Shown: positions 1 to 14,272, numbered from the stretch's first letter. The stretch is DNA of 64,000 nt from Umbilicaria muhlenbergii (GCA_000611775.1 KK106982.1:744001-808000); one strand, 5' to 3'. Notes: a model not told the origin generated them from the sequence alone. Numbers and translations are program-made.

Positions 1-380
1 TAAGGCAATGTATGTAAAGATTAATTATGCATAATGAGCTTCTGAAGTCACATGTTTAAGGTTAATGTTTGTGAAGGTTAATCATGCATAATAAGTTTTT
101 AAAGTCAACATTTGAGGCAATTATATGTGAAGGCTGATCATGTGTAATGAGCTTTTAAAGTTGATGTTTGAGGCAATTGTATGTGAAGGTTGATCATGCA
201 TAATGAGCTTTTAAAGTCACGTGTTTAAAGTTAATGTATGTGAAGACTGATCATGCATAATGAGCTTCTGAAGTTGATATTTGAGATAATATATGTGAAG
301 ATTAATCATGCATAATGAGCTTCTGAAGTCATATTTTTTAAGTTAATGTTTGTGAAAGTTAATCATGCATAATAAGCTTC
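1..380. repeat. ~56-bp tandem array, left half
   Basis: About seven degenerate copies of a ~56-bp unit, recognisable by the recurring core GCATAATGAGCTTCTGAAG followed by a T-rich linker and TGTGAAGG. The same unit reappears directly after the outer LTR element (17,316-17,510), so this is one array split by the element. It is AT-rich and CpG-poor like the rest of the block. It continues off the left edge of the window. No coding potential seen. Confidence 0.8.
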
Positions 381-668
381 TGTGTAAGAGGCTGAGTGTA
401 CAACAGTCATCATAAAGGTGTTGAATGAGATGTCATAAATAATAAAGTCATGATAAAGTCAATGCAGTGATTATACATCTTTTATTTGATGACAAAATTG
501 ATCACTGAGGAAGCAGGCTTCTGAATCTCCTTGTGAAGAGTTTTCACTTAATGTCAAGGTGCTAAATGCTGAGTCATCATGTTTATATATAATGTCATAT
601 TATAATGTCATACTATAGTGTTGTATTATAGTGTCATACTGTCATATTATTATATGATGACTTTAACA
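381..668 (-). repeat. LTR of outer element, 3' copy
   Basis: Direct repeat matching 17,027-17,315. It begins TGTGTAAGAGGCTGAGTGTA and ends in ...TTTAACA. The host flank to its left ends inside an array unit (...AATAAGCTTC), which resumes as TTCTGAA after the other LTR. Differences between the copies are mainly transitions, with small length differences in the run of TATAGTGT-type repeats near the end. Confidence 0.75.
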
Positions 669-3600
669 CAATATTTTTCTTCTCATGATGCTGTCCCTGA
701 AGTCAACTGACTGCTCATAAACTTCATTATGACGTCATAACAGTTGAGGTTGTAAGGTGAGCATGTTGAGATTATAAAATAATCATGCAAGACTGCATCA
801 AAGTAAGATTAATTACATGCTCTCACTTAATTGTGATGATATCACGCTGACAGTAAGCTTTCTTCATAACATAAATAACAAAATCATCATGTTTATCATA
901 AGTTCAAAATACTCTTCCCTTTGTGTTTATTCTTCATCATTTGTCTTATGACATATTATTGTACATCTCACAACTTTTTCGCAGTTCATTGAGTGATTTG
1001 ATGACTTCATGATGTTATCTTCATTGCAGAGGTGTTTATCTTATGAAGGAAGCATCATGAAGCTTGCAGCTCATGACTTAATATTTTTATGATGTTGTAC
1101 CTCCTGTCATACATGTATGAATGCTAACATGATGTGTATAACTCATTAATATTTAAATGTTTAAAAACACAGCTGTGAACAACAGTGAAGACCTGCTTTC
1201 ATTGAGCAAACCTGTCAACCTTCATGCTCAGTGTGATGAGGAGGGCTCTGAGGCATCATCATCAACAAGTGAGCTCATGATGATTGACACCTTCAGAAAG
1301 AGATGAGGAAACAGAATGATAAAACTGACTGTTCAGCATTTAAAGAGGATTAAGTGTTTATTTTTAAATGACATCTTTAACAGCAGTTCCTGCCTTATAT
1401 GATGTCATGATGATACCTTGCTGCCGGCGTGCATGCAGCAGGGTCATCATCATGAGTGTGTGATTTAAAAGAATCTTAATCACATGCTGTTAAGTACTGC
1501 TCACTGTGACTCTTGCAGAAGAGCTGAGGTTGATCAGTGCTTCATGTTGCAGATCAATTCAGCTTATGCTCATTATATATCATTCTGTAATCCTCATGAT
1601 TAATGCATAATGAAGTCTCTGATCATCATTGTCTTGATTTCTGAGAGATCTGATGTTGTTATTCTACATGTATGTGCTTATGATGACAGGAGGGATGATA
1701 ACACATTGTAAATTTATTTTTTTAACTCTTTTTCATTTTGTTTCATTTAATATGATGATGTTATATTACTTGTTATACATATAACATTTTGTCATACTAT
1801 TTATCATATATATTACATTTTGTTGTACTGTCATATTATCATATTATTAATATGTTAATTGTTTATAGCGCCTGACAGCTGATCAATTCCTCATATCATC
1901 ACTTTTTATCAATCATTATTAACATTCTTTGCACTCTTCACAATTACTCCTCAACATGAGTTTCTTGAATCTCTTGAGATTGAAATGTGTTAATTCAGTA
2001 ATTTTAAAAAGCTCATTTAAACTCTTGCTATTTTTCTGAAAAGCACTGCTCACACTCTTTATGTCCTTAATGCTCATTAATCTCATCATCATCAGGAGTA
2101 CATTAAACTCTGTGAACAACATCATGTTAAAAAGATGAGGTCAAAGGCTTCATCAAACAATGAAGAAGAAGAAGAGATGATGAAGTAATAATTAATAATG
2201 AAATTGTTTTTTTATTTTAACATATATATCATGCACATGTGACCTGTAGTGTTTTTTATAAAAAGTAACATAATTGTTGTAGCTTCTGTTATATTCTTAT
2301 CATAAAGCACAGGCTCTGTTATAAGAGATTAAGTTAACAAAGCTGACAAAGTTTTCAATTCTTAAGGCTCATGACTTTTGTGACAGCTTCTCAATCAACC
2401 TTGAAGAGTCACATCATACAGCTCACTTGAATTTCAGTTTGTCAAAGTTGTCAGCATGAAATTTTCACATTTTTGCCTTTGCATTGCAGATGAAGTGTGT
2501 TAACTCTCATGTGTCATCTCACACCTGATTTGTCAACTTTCATTTAATGAGGTATTGAAGCCTGCTGTCATGAATGCAGTTATTCACAATTGCCTTGACT
2601 TCTCACTCATCATCTCAGTTGAGTAGTAGGTCTTTTCCTGTCAATGCAAAAGACACATGATATGTGTCTTGAAATGACTTCAATAAAGTGATATTGAATA
2701 CATTATAGATGTTTTGATCCTCTGAGAGGTTGAGTTCATATGATGACTGACTTATCACATGTTGTATCATGAATGAGCTGAGCTTTTTTCAATGCAGTTT
2801 CTTCATCTGCTTGTTTATTGACACATTTTTTTCATTAATCAGTATTAAATCACCTTCTTTGAATGTTATCTCTATTCAGTGCTGATTATAATAATTTGTA
2901 TATATTTAATTTACCTGTCATAACTGCTTTTAAGCTGTTGCAATTTAATCTTAAAGCTGCTGTGTATCTGCATAAGGTTTTATTTGTTCATGTGAGTGTT
3001 GTATAAATGACTTACTTAGGCTCATCTGAGGGTCTCACTTTAAGTTAAACTGAAAGGGGCTCTTTCTCATAATAGCATGTATGAAGTTGTTGTATGAGAA
3101 CTTCACACAGAGTAAGAGCTTGACTCAGTTCTTTTACTGCTCATTAATGAATATGCATAAATACACCTTCAGGGACTGATTCTGTCTCTCAGTTTAATTG
3201 TCAGTTTGCAGGTGAAAAGCTGTTGACATGATATAATAACACTGCATGTAAAAGCAGAAGCTGATTCACTGCTTTAACATAAACAGCTTGTCTCTGTCTG
3301 TGATTAAAACTTTTAACACATCATGATGCTTGATTATGTTCTGAATAAACACTTCAATAAAATCAGCAACTGACATTGTCTTCTGTATTGAAATATAGTA
3401 AGTTATTTTAATCAACTTATCAATTATGATAAGAATTGAATCTCATGTCATACTTTCATATGTGCTGCTTAGTGACAGGTCTGTAATGAAGTTCATTGTC
3501 ATTGTATGTCATGACTCAGTTGAGACTGACAATGAGTTTAATAATTTGTATGACTTGTGATGAGATGACTTCACCTTTTGGTATTCAACATAATCATGAC

Positions 3601-5674
3601 AGTAACATCATACATCTTTGATGACATCAAGTCAGTCATAAGATCACTGCATTAATTTTATAATTCTTGACTTCCTGAAATGATCTGCAAAAACATCATC
3701 ATGAAATTAACTGATTACTGCATTGCAGAGGGCAGAGTTCTGTGAAATGTAAACTTTATCATCATAATATATGACATCCTCAATTTCCTCTCAATATTTC
3801 ATTACATCAGGAAGTATTATCATCATATTTATCATTTCTGATTCAGTCAAGTTGTTTTTATTCTTAAGAGAGGTAGTTAATCCCTGTCATACTCATCATA
3901 CTAAATCATCTTTCAACTGTTCAGTATGAATTGTATGTTTAAGTTGTTTGATAAACATTTTTATATAAGCTGTTATCTCCTCACTTAGGGGTGAGTGAGT
4001 AGACATGAGTTGAAGCACTTTAACAGTGTCAGCAGAAGCATTATCCTCAATTTAAAGATTAATAAAAACATGACTTGTGTCATCATTTATAACTTCAGTT
4101 TTTGCTGAGTTATTCTTGATTAAGTGCTGCTGAGACTCTGCATATTTAAGTTCTCTTATTCAGTCATGACTTGCTTCTTGAGCATGTAGGTTATGAACTG
4201 CTGATGTTTTAATTGTATCATCAGCTTCAGTATTCATCATATTAATATATTCATCACGGCTTGCTTCTTGAGCATGTAGGTTATGAACTGCTGATGTTTC
4301 AATCATGTCATCAACTTCAATATTCATCATACTGATTATATTTCTTGTGATGAATATAATATTGTCTTGTCATAACTCCTGTCATACTGAGTGTCTTGAC
4401 TGTAGTTCATTACAGTCTTCTTGAGTAAATAAATTTCACACTGCTGATGTTCTGATGAGACTGCTGTCTTCAGTAATCATCATACTGAGTAGGTGACGCA
4501 CTGCTAATGTTTTAATGATATCACTGATTTCATTCAACATGACACTTTCATCATTTTCATTACAGTTTATTTCTTCTTGAGCAGGTAGATTCTGCATCAC
4601 TGATGTTTTAATGAACTTGCTGTCTTCAGTATTCATCATATTGATATTATTTATTATAATAGATATGATGTTCTTTTGTCATGATCTCTGTCATACTGCT
4701 CTTGACTGCAGTGTCATCACAGCAAGTGTGTATAATTTCTTCTGTACTGACTTATAATTCTCACTTCTCAAGTGAAAGGACTGTCACATTATTTCAGCAG
4801 CAGTTGAAGTACTGATAATCTTCAGCAATTTATAATCAGACTGTCTTGATAAATCATCAACAGAGTTCTTCTTGCCTTCTTGATATGTGATCTTAAAGTC
4901 ATACTCAGTGAGCTTTTCAGCTCACTTGAGCTGCCTTCATGTGAGGTTTAAGATAATCATAAATCAAACAAGGTTTGCATGATCAGTTAAAACAACAATT
5001 TGATGTTTAGCACCTTGACAGTAATGATGTCAATGATGCATGACTTTCATGATGACAAGAAGCTCTTGCTCATTTGTATTATATTAAGTCTCAGTATTTA
5101 GCAGCTTCTTGCTATAATAAGTAATTAATAATTAATGCAATTGATTGTTGACCTTGAAGCATTGCATCAAGATTTTATTAATTGTGAATTCAAAGGCGTC
5201 TGTTTCAACCTTTATGAGTTTGTTTTCATTGAAATAGTATAATAATAAAACACTCATGAAGGTCTTCTTCAAAGCATTAAACACTTTCAATGTGACTTCT
5301 GAAAGTGAAAAAGAAGCAGGTATGATGTTTTCTTGTTGTAATTTTTCTCTGACTTGCAGATTACATGCTGAATACTTTGTATTAAATCTTTACAATGAGG
5401 TCAGGCTGTTCTACTTTCTTTTAGTAGTAGTTCATTAAGGCTGAAAAGAAGAGAATAATGTATCCTCAGTCTTCTTTTTATTCTTCCCTGTTTTCAGAAG
5501 ATTTAACAGCAGCACTGTTATACAAGAATAATCTTTTATAAATCTTCTAAAGAAGTTCACAAAGCTTAGAAAGACTTGCAGTTCATGAATGTTCTCTGAG
5601 AGTAATTATTCTTTAATGATATGAATTTTTTCTGAACTCATATGTATGTCTTCAGTATTAATTTTAAACCCTAG

Positions 5675-5813
5675 TGTTGTGAGTGATAAAGATGTTGATT
5701 CTATCTACTAAGAAGTCAGCTTTTATGCTGACTTCATTAAGCTACACTAAGCTAAGGTAAAGTAAGAGATGATGAGGCTCTGGTAGAGCTGAGGCTCTGA
5801 TAAAGCCACAACA
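5675..5813 (-). repeat. LTR of inner chromovirus, 3' copy
   Basis: 139-bp direct repeat, TGTTGTG...CACAACA, preceded by the target duplication CCTAG. It contains an internal near-palindrome, AAGTCAGCTTTTATGCTGACTT, that could fold into a short hairpin. Confidence 0.93.
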
Positions 5814-7799
5814 AGTGCCTCCTTTCAAACATGCTCATAGCCTCTATGAGCCTTTATCCCTTTAAAAGCGCGTTTCACTCTACTTAAATGCATGTCGCCG
5901 GGGTTTCTGCATGATAATATCATGCTGATCAAGACTCACTTGCTAACATAGGAAAACAGGAGGTAGAAGGGAGAGTGTTATAATGATTGAAGATCAAAAT
6001 AAAGAAAGGGAAGAGGGTTGAAGTTCACAATGTCAGATGATGCTTAGATTTCATTCATCATCAACTTCCTTGTGACAGCTTCTTCATCAGCCTTGGTGAG
6101 AGGTGCTCAATGATGTTCACAGTGATCATTGCTGATGACAGCATGATTAAATCAGGAATGAATTGTTGAGCTTGTGTTCATTTTCTTCAAAGATCCTCAC
6201 AGCTCTGACTTGATAGCCAAGCTTGTCTGACGTGCAGGTGTTGACATTGACGCTGATTGCATCACTGAAGAACTTCACTCAGTGAAGGCTCACATTCCAC
6301 TCCCTCTGCGTCAAGTTTCATTCTCAAGTCATTCATGTTTCAATAAACATGATTCAGTCCCTCCGCCACTTGGCGTAGGCTTGGTAAAGCCATGTGTGGT
6401 GATCATTGCACATTTGTACAGAGTGAGTGGCGCGCATTTTCTTGGTTTGAAAGCCTACAAGCCAGATGACTTTATTTTCAGTGATGAGTGATCCCGTCAC
6501 GTCTGATATATGATATTTGCAGGTGGCTTGTATGTCTCATGCTGAATCCTCAGATTCACTAGTGATCTTAAACCCTGTATCCCTTATAATTAGATAGGTT
6601 ATATGACCTGTGAGGACTTGATACTTTGTAGCTCTCTTGTCCTCTTTCTTCAGACCCTTTCATTGTTTGTGAGTTTGTTCATCATGAACAATGCTGCATG
6701 AAACCCTTAAGATCACTACATTCTTTTCTGATTTCATCAGAGGAGACCTCAGAGCATTTTCTGCTACAACTGATGAAAGACTGAGCAGGAGAAAGGGTGC
6801 CATAACTGTGAATTTGCATACATCAGGTAAATACTGAATTATTCACTCATGCTCATATTTTTCTGCATCTGTGTGCAGTCATCCTCCTTCCTTTGAGTTC
6901 ATTCTTCAGAATGAATTTATCAGAGTTTGAACAGCTTCCTTCATATCCTCATCTGTTATCTGCATCATTTCATTAATACTGAAATCCTCCTCCCTGTGTC
7001 TGTTTGCCCTCAACCAGGCTCTACAGCGGCTAATTTTGTCACAGGTGATGTTGAGTGGCATCTTGATTAATTTCAGAGGCTTGTTGCTGTCATCATCATC
7101 ATTGATGTCCTCTGTGATTTAATCAGCTGTGATCAGCTCTGCTGTCACCTCTGTAAAAGCACCCGCGGTAACTTCCTGTGAATTAACTGTGGTTTCATCA
7201 GGTCAGCTAATCTTGATGAGCTCACTGTCTTCATCATATAGGTTGCATGAGCCCCCGTCTTCATCTGCATAGTACTGAATTTCATCATCAGGGTTTACTT
7301 CATCTTCATCATTATAATAAAGGTTCTCAAAGTTATGCCTGCTCAATGTGCTCATGTGATAGGTGCGTGCTGTGGGTTGGTCTCTCATCACAACATCATG
7401 TGATTTCACCATGGTTATTTCTTCCTTATGGGTGGTGAGTAGTGATAGGTAACTGGCGGTTGATCTGAGGCTCACTGTAGAATGTTGAGTGATGACTATA
7501 TGATGATGCTGTGTCTTTTGTGAACAAGGGGAGGTTCACTGAATCAGTTGTGAAGGGGGAAGTGAGGTTCTCAGGCATAATCTGTTGAGTGATGAGGGAA
7601 GTGAGGTGTAGAGCTCACTGTTCAATGATGAAGCAGTGAATTATTCTGACCCTGCATGTCATCTGATGAGGAATTTCTCTGAGCATGCCACGTATGATGC
7701 TTTGTAATATGGTAAGTATGCTTCACTAAGTGTTATTCCATAGCACGCAGAGCAATCAGAGTCATGTGATGAGATTTTAAAAGATCTTAAAAGATCTTC

Positions 7800-8060
7800 T
7801 ATTGATTCCTCCTTGAAGATGTCAGCTGTCATCACTGATCATCAGTGCTTCAACCTGAGCTCTCACATGTGTGTCATCATACATCTTTGTGAGATCTCTT
7901 GCGCTCCTCAGATCCTTGATGTTATACCACATGTCATGTTCAGGACTGTAGCCTTTTCATTGTACAAGGTATTCAGTGATTATTCTGCAGTCATCATGTT
8001 CAGAGCGCCTTGTTCTCTTCTTGAGCAGGTGTTCAATTTCATAGTGATTTAAGTTGCTGT
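7800..8060 (-). pseudogene. Chromodomain region of inner Gypsy element
   Basis: On the minus strand the translation shows a run close to the Gypsy integrase C-terminus and chromodomain: a YEIEHLLKKR-like start, a TEYLV-like segment, KGYSPEHDMWY, then a KDLRSA-like end. Chromodomains in this position are thought to steer integration towards heterochromatin. This places the element in the chromovirus branch of Ty3/Gypsy. It is a decayed copy. Confidence 0.75.
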
Positions 8061-8880
8061 TCATCATCACTGATGACAGGTGATCTGGCCTCAGCTGATT
8101 GTATGAGTCAGCTGTGATTGCACCTTCCAGGTGAGCTATTGATATGATGTCATGAATTCATTAATGAGGGGGGAGATCTAGCTTATAAATCAAGTGTCTG
8201 ATTCTCTTGATGACTTTAAATGAGCTCATGAACTGCTGTTTGATCTTCTTGTTCTGAATGCCTGATATAGTGTACCCTCAGTGTAATCATAGGTTGATCA
8301 TGTTGCTGACTTTGAAGAACTTCAGCATATGCCTGTCATCATAATATTCCTTCATGTGAATGATGATGAAAGTTATGATGTCTTTCACGTCAACTGCTGT
8401 AAGCCTGTATTTCATCATTTCTGCCATTGAGTCTGCGGGATTTGCATCTTGAATTTCCCTTGAGGCTGCCTCATTTGTAGGCTCACTATTCTCGTTGACT
8501 CATAAGAGGTTGAGGACTTCACGGGTTTAAAATTCATAAAGAACCTCAGTTGATGTTTTGATGATGCTGAAATACTTTGTAGAGTTGTTCAGGGCCGCCT
8601 GCATCCTTGGTAGTATCATGACTCAACTGTTAATGTCTTTCAATGATGTCAGAAAGTATCACAGCGCAATTTCTGCTGTCTGATTCATGATTTCAGAGCT
8701 CTCATCTGTTTGAGGGTGATACACTGTTGATAATAATGATTTGACCTTTAATTTCTCAAAGATTTTCTTTCACATTCCTGCTATGAATTTTGAGTCCCTG
8801 TCTGTCAGGATTGCCTTGAGGAGGCCTCAGTTCATAAGAGTTAAGCAGTCAAGGAACTTTATGGCTCATTGTGCATTCTT

Positions 8881-9351
8881 TCATGTGGTTTTGTCAGGGA
8901 TAAAACCTACCACTTTGCTGAATTTGTCTGTTAAAGACATTATGCAGTCATATTCTTTCAGCAGAGGCGTTACAGGCAGTCTTAGTATAAAGTTCAATGA
9001 AATGATGTGAAAAGACTGTGAAAGCATCAGAATTAATTGAAGAGCGCTGTATGATTTATGCCTGAGTGTTTGACATAGCTGACATTGAGGGCATGAGCGG
9101 ATAAACTCATGAAGCTTTTTGAAGAGGTTGAAGAAGTATAGTTCCTCAGTGAGATGCTCATGCATTCTTGCATATTCAGGGTGTCTCAGCTCATCATGTG
9201 CTTGCTGAAACAGTTCCTTCTTCAAGTCATTTACTGATGAGATGCTTAATTGTAGGCTGATTTTCAGGTTCTTGTAGTAGATCAAGCCGTCTATTATCTT
9301 ATATGATAAAGCTGAGGTGTTCTCTTTTAATCTGATGTTTGCTTTTATCAT
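8881..9351 (-). pseudogene. Integrase zinc-binding domain of inner Gypsy element
   Basis: Translation carries the HHCC integrase signature: H and H in a HDELRHPEYARMHEHL segment and the cysteine pair in SCPQCQLCQ, followed by the start of the integrase core. This spacing is standard for Gypsy integrase. Part of the decayed element. Confidence 0.85.
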
Positions 9352-9399
9352 GATCTTGACTCTGATTCACTGAGTGTCCTGATCATATCCGGCAATCAG

Positions 9400-10960
9400 G
9401 TGCTCTTGAAACTCTGAGTTTAACTTCATCAGTGAAATCAGGTACGCCGCCGTGTTGTAGACTGATGATGTGTAAAGAATGTCAAGAGTTGAGGTATCTG
9501 ACTCCTGATGATAATCTCATCCTGCCAATCTGAATAACACGTCTGGTATCACATTTGATTTATCAGGCTTGTAGTGAACGTCAAGTCAGAAGTGTTGAAG
9601 GTATTCAGATGCTCAAATGAGCTGTAGATTCATCTTTTCAGTTGATGTTGTTGACAGGCTTGATTAACATATGATGTTGATTATTGCTGCATGATCAGTA
9701 TATATGATAATGACCTTGATGACTGATTCAATCATGTGTCATATTTTCTGAACAACTCATACTAAATTTGTCACCTTCAGCTCAGTGAGTCAATACTTAG
9801 TCTCTGCATTCACAAGCAGCCTGCTGAGGAAACATATAAACTTCATTTCCTTTTGTTTCACCTTCAGAGTCAGTTCTGATTTGGTTTCATCATCACTTCA
9901 ATGATGATAAACATGAGCATTGAACCTGAATTCTTTTGATGCATCTAGGTTGATGTACAGCTGACAGGCTGAATTGAAGTGAGTTAATATGATTGATCAG
10001 GAGAACATTGCCTGAAGTTGATTAAATGCCTGAAGCTCTTGTGAAGTTGACATGTTTATCTCTACTCTTTTAATCATCTTTTTCCTCATTGTGCCTTTGA
10101 ATGATTTACCTGACTGCTTCTTAATGATCTTGTTTAGCAGCATTTTTCATTCCTGAAGCAGTTTTGAAATAGCTGCATACTTTGATATGTATTGTCAAAG
10201 GTACCTGATAAGATCAAGGTATTTCTCAAGAGCGCTCAGTAATTTAGGGAATTTTAGTCATGTAATTGCTGTGAGCTTTTCTTTCACTGTTGCTAGTCCT
10301 AGAGCATCAACTCTCTGGTTAAGAAGTTTTACTGAGGGATAATCAAGGAATGACTTCTTGAGGAAGAGGCAAATATTCTTCTTCATTAACACCCTGAATA
10401 CACTATCTAAGTGATGTAGGTGCTCATTCAGCGTGTTGAAGAATATGATAATGTCATTCATGTAAGCTCATGTGAATTTGCATTGCTCTTGAAGGACTCT
10501 GTCTATCATTCTTTGTACATAAGCTGATGAGTTTTTATATTTCATCATCACCACTTTAAATACTTCCTGGCCTCAGTGAGAGGACATGATAAGCTTGTGA
10601 TGTGCCTCTGATTTTACCCTTCATTGATGAAAGAAGCTGCTGCAGTCTACTGTGAATATGTAGTTGAACCCGTGTACTGCCGTGAGGATTTCAGCTTGAG
10701 ATGGCACTGAGTAGACGTCTGACATCATTATTTTATTTAAAGCTTGTATATTCATGACAACTCTGCCTTTACAGCCTTCTTGAGTATCTCTTCACATGAT
10801 GAAACAAGGGTATGTGAATGAGGTGATGATTGACACTCATTCTAGGTGATTTTCAGCATGTAGCTTATTGAATGTCTTATTAATGAGCTCTTTGTCTTGC
10901 TTCCTCAGTGAGTACACCTTGACTTGCCTGGCCTTGTAGAGCTCTCTTCAGTTATCAAGA
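9400..10960 (-). pseudogene. Reverse transcriptase / RNase H region of inner Gypsy element
   Basis: Minus-strand fragments match Gypsy reverse transcriptase, including a MNDIIIFFNTLNEHLHHL segment near 10,400-10,460, equivalent to the YVDDILIFS..EEHLEHL catalytic region of relatives. RNase H-like sequence follows towards 9.4 kb. The protease/linker region lies upstream at about 11.0-12.0 kb and gag at 12.1-13.9 kb. Part of the decayed element. Confidence 0.75.
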
Positions 10961-13900
10961 AGTGATATGTTCATTCACTCTGACTCTGAAACATCAATGA
11001 CGTTGCCTTGATCTTCTCATAACTGAAGGTATTGGTTGATGACTTCTGTAATTCAGTACATGATGCTCACATCACCGCACACAGTGATTTCATTCAGTAG
11101 CAGGCTCTCTGCAGATGATTGTGATGAGAATGAAAGGTTTCCTGTGAATAAGCTGTTCATGACTATGTTGAATGCCGTGACTGCAGCTAGAATGCTTTGA
11201 AAACTTCAGCATGCTCAGCTCTCATTATCTCTTGAGCAGGTCTTTCAGGCAGCAAGCATTAAGATGTTTAAGTGAGCTGAATAATAATCATCTGCCTCAT
11301 ATTTCATCACCTGATCTAGGTGAGTCTTCTGAGGTAGGACCACAGGCTTTTTGAACTCATTGTAGATCAATACTTCAGACATCACGTGATTGATGATGTG
11401 AGCATACACCGTGAGTTCAATGTCAATATCATCAGGTTTAAATAAGAGGTCCCTGTCCTTGAGGAGTTCAATCTCATGAAATGAGGTAATGAGTACTGCA
11501 ATTTGAGCCTGTGGTGAAATCACAGTGTACTCATTAGACGTCACTGTTTTATTCATTCAGGCGTTAGATCTAGTCATTACATGTAGTGAAATGATGATAT
11601 TTTGGCAGCTTCTTATCACAGTCATTGAGTTCTTTAATTGCAGCTTAACTGTGACCTCCTCTGCTGTCAGTATATTCATCCCAATAAGCATGTTTGCTTT
11701 GAGGTTGTTAATTAAGTGAAATTCACTGCTGACATGAGCTGTCCTGCCGTCAGTGCCTGAGAGGTAAATATTCAGAGTGACATACTCATTTGCTTGATGA
11801 GTTGCAGTCTCAAGGCTGTGAACTGAGATTGATGATGCTGTTCACTTCACCTTGTGAGTCTCATTCAAGGTTAATTCATGAAAGAACTGTCTGTTAATGA
11901 GGCTCATAGTGCACCTGCTATCAATGCAGACTGACTCTGCAGGTGTATTCAGCTTTTCACTGAACCTCACCTTTGCTGTGATGTATCATCAACCCTGGAA
12001 AGTGTATCCTTGCATAGGCTGCTTTGGCTTGCTTGAGCTCATTATGATAAGGTGATTAAGTGAGCTCTCAATAAACTTATGATTAACTGCTGATAGACAG
12101 CCTTTTCAGACATGCTTATGCAGTTTGTTGTTTAACTGAAATTCCTCATGACAGTTTCAGCAGGAGAGGGAGGGTGTATAATGATTTATGTTTAAATTTT
12201 CTGATTCCCCTCCTGATCCTTCCACGGCTTGGCCGTCTTGCTCATTATATTTGTTGAAGCTTGAGATGTAGATGTCCTCAGCACCTTGCTGATAAACCTG
12301 CTTGTAGAAATCATCTTCTCACTCCTGATAAGCTGACTGCTCATCTTCATCAGGCTCCTCATGATAAGCTCAGGGATGATTAAGCTGTCAGTGTCAGAAA
12401 GGGTTCTTGTTTTCAGCATTTTAATTCAATGATAAATCTACATCAGTGAATGATTTTCCATTTTCATTTGTGATCATGAGTGATTGATGTATCCCTTTAA
12501 GCTGAGATGTGACTGTGGTTTGACCTTGTGCCTGTGCATTGTTAGAATTTCTTCAATCTTGATATGCAGGATAGCAGTCATATCCTCTGTTGAATCACTC
12601 AGCATTATGAAAGGAAGGGTTATTAACAGAATAATCAATATTAAAAAATGAGGAATGATTGTTCCCTTGAAATTGAAACTGAGATGAATGATTAAAATGT
12701 TGCTTGTCTTGTTGATTGCCTGGCCGGCGTTCTCATCAATCATTGAAGATATTACCATGGTTAGACCCTTGATCTTTGATGTACATGTTAAATTAAATAT
12801 CTTTCTGGTAATTGACGTCCTTGATAAGGGTCGCTATGGTAGAGTTTAATGTGAGGTGAGGTAGGTGTAAGCGTAGCTCAGCATTTAAATGCTCATAAGC
12901 AGTTAGAACCTGAGCTGCCTCTGTTGTAATGATTTCAGCATTCTTTCATGCAGAATGATGAACTGTATATAGGAGGCTGAATCTTGATGATGTTTAACAT
13001 CATGAACAGTGTATCATAAAGCCTCTAAAGCTGTCAGAGCTCTACTGAGGTTATCCTGAAATCTGGCTTTCAAGGCATTACATCATTTGAATACCTCATT
13101 GTTGTCATTCCTCAAGCTTATATGAGAAAGGTGAGTGAGTTCCTCTGTGTATCAGGTGTCCGCCTTTCCTAGAAGGCAGACGTTCAGGTTTTGCCTAAGC
13201 AAAGCCGCGTTCATGATGAGTGCTTTGACGCGTAGATGATTGATGAAGCTGAACACATTATGATAGATTTGATGATTCTCCTTGACTTCAACTGGTTCAA
13301 CATCTGAATTGAGGTCAAAGTAACTGATATCTCAGGGCTTGAATGCTGAGTTACCCTCAGTTTCATCACCTACTGAATCAACAGAGCTGAGGGGTTCAGC
13401 TTCACCTGATGATCCTGATGAGCCTTGTGAGCCTGCTTGTATGTTGATCATGACTGCTGTTATCACTGCTTGAACATTAACTTGAATAAGCTGCTGCATC
13501 TCCTCTCAAGAGATTCCTTCACTGTTGTTTATCATGCCTGAATCATGAGATGACCTTTGTTCACTCTGTATTGACTCAGTTTCACTTGTGATCTGTTGAG
13601 TGATGAGCTCATTGAATGATCTTGACGTGAATGAGCTGTGAATAAAGGAGTCAGGATGATGTCCTGTTGAGGAGTGATGTTCTCATTCTCATGAGCTTGA
13701 GGATGCAGCAGCTGAAACAGCTCCTAGAAGCTTGCAGATATCATGATTTAACTGTGATTTGTCTGTGACTCACTCAGGTGGTCAAGTGAGGGATTCTCAA
13801 GATACTGCTCTGATGAATTGACTGAATTCCTTTGATTGAGCGTCTGCTGATCTGGTGTTTTCTTGAACAACACAGGTGATGACTTGTTTCCTGGCTGCTG

Positions 13901-14133
13901 AGATGTCTTCAGCTTAATGATGATCTGAGTTGATGAAGTCCTGAAGTCAATAGCTGAGTGCTATCATAGCTTGATCTAGAGCCAGTTGATTGATGTCTGA
14001 CGTGAACGCCAGATTGATGATTTACGTGGTAAAGCCAAAGCTTTAATAGGACTGATGCTAGGTAAGAAGACTTAGCTGTTAAAGCAGTCTATGATGCCTT
14101 AACAATCATTTATGGTGGTGTTGCTATCATTTT

Positions 14134-14272
14134 TGTTGTGAGTGATAAAGATGTTGATTCTATCTACTAAGAAGCCAGCTTTTATGCTGACTTCACTAAG
14201 CTACGCTAAGCTAAGGTAAAGTAAGGGGTGATGAGGCCCTGATAGAGCTGAGGCCCTGATAAAGTCACAACA
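14134..14272 (-). repeat. LTR of inner chromovirus, 5' copy
   Basis: 139-bp repeat with the same TGTTGTG...CACAACA ends as 5,675-5,813, followed by target duplication CCTAG. It is richer in C and G than the other copy; the differences are C/T or G/A at CpC, CpG and CpT sites rather than CpA. Confidence 0.93.

Larger units (their letters stand above)
5675..14272 (-). mobile_element. Inner Gypsy chromovirus, decayed, nested in the outer element
   Basis: An 8.6-kb LTR retrotransposon on the minus strand. Its ends are 139-bp LTRs starting TGTTGTG and ending CACAACA (a 7-bp inverted pair), flanked by the 5-bp target duplication CCTAG at 5,670-5,674 and 14,273-14,277. Read from its 5' end (right side) the order is gag (about 12.1-13.9 kb), protease/linker (11.0-12.0 kb), reverse transcriptase and RNase H (9.4-10.9 kb), integrase with an HHCC zinc-binding domain (8.9-9.35 kb), and a chromodomain (about 7.87-8.05 kb). 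That layout is the Ty3/Gypsy chromovirus order. About 2 kb beyond the chromodomain is unexplained. The element is broken by many mutations. Its two LTRs differ at about 9 of 139 sites, all transitions; because a mutation process acts on repeats here, that figure should not be read as a clock. Confidence 0.9.

Noticed and set aside
1-380. CRISPR-like look of the ~56-bp repeats
   Set aside because: Units are contiguous and degenerate with no unique spacers, in a fungal genome; an ordinary tandem array.
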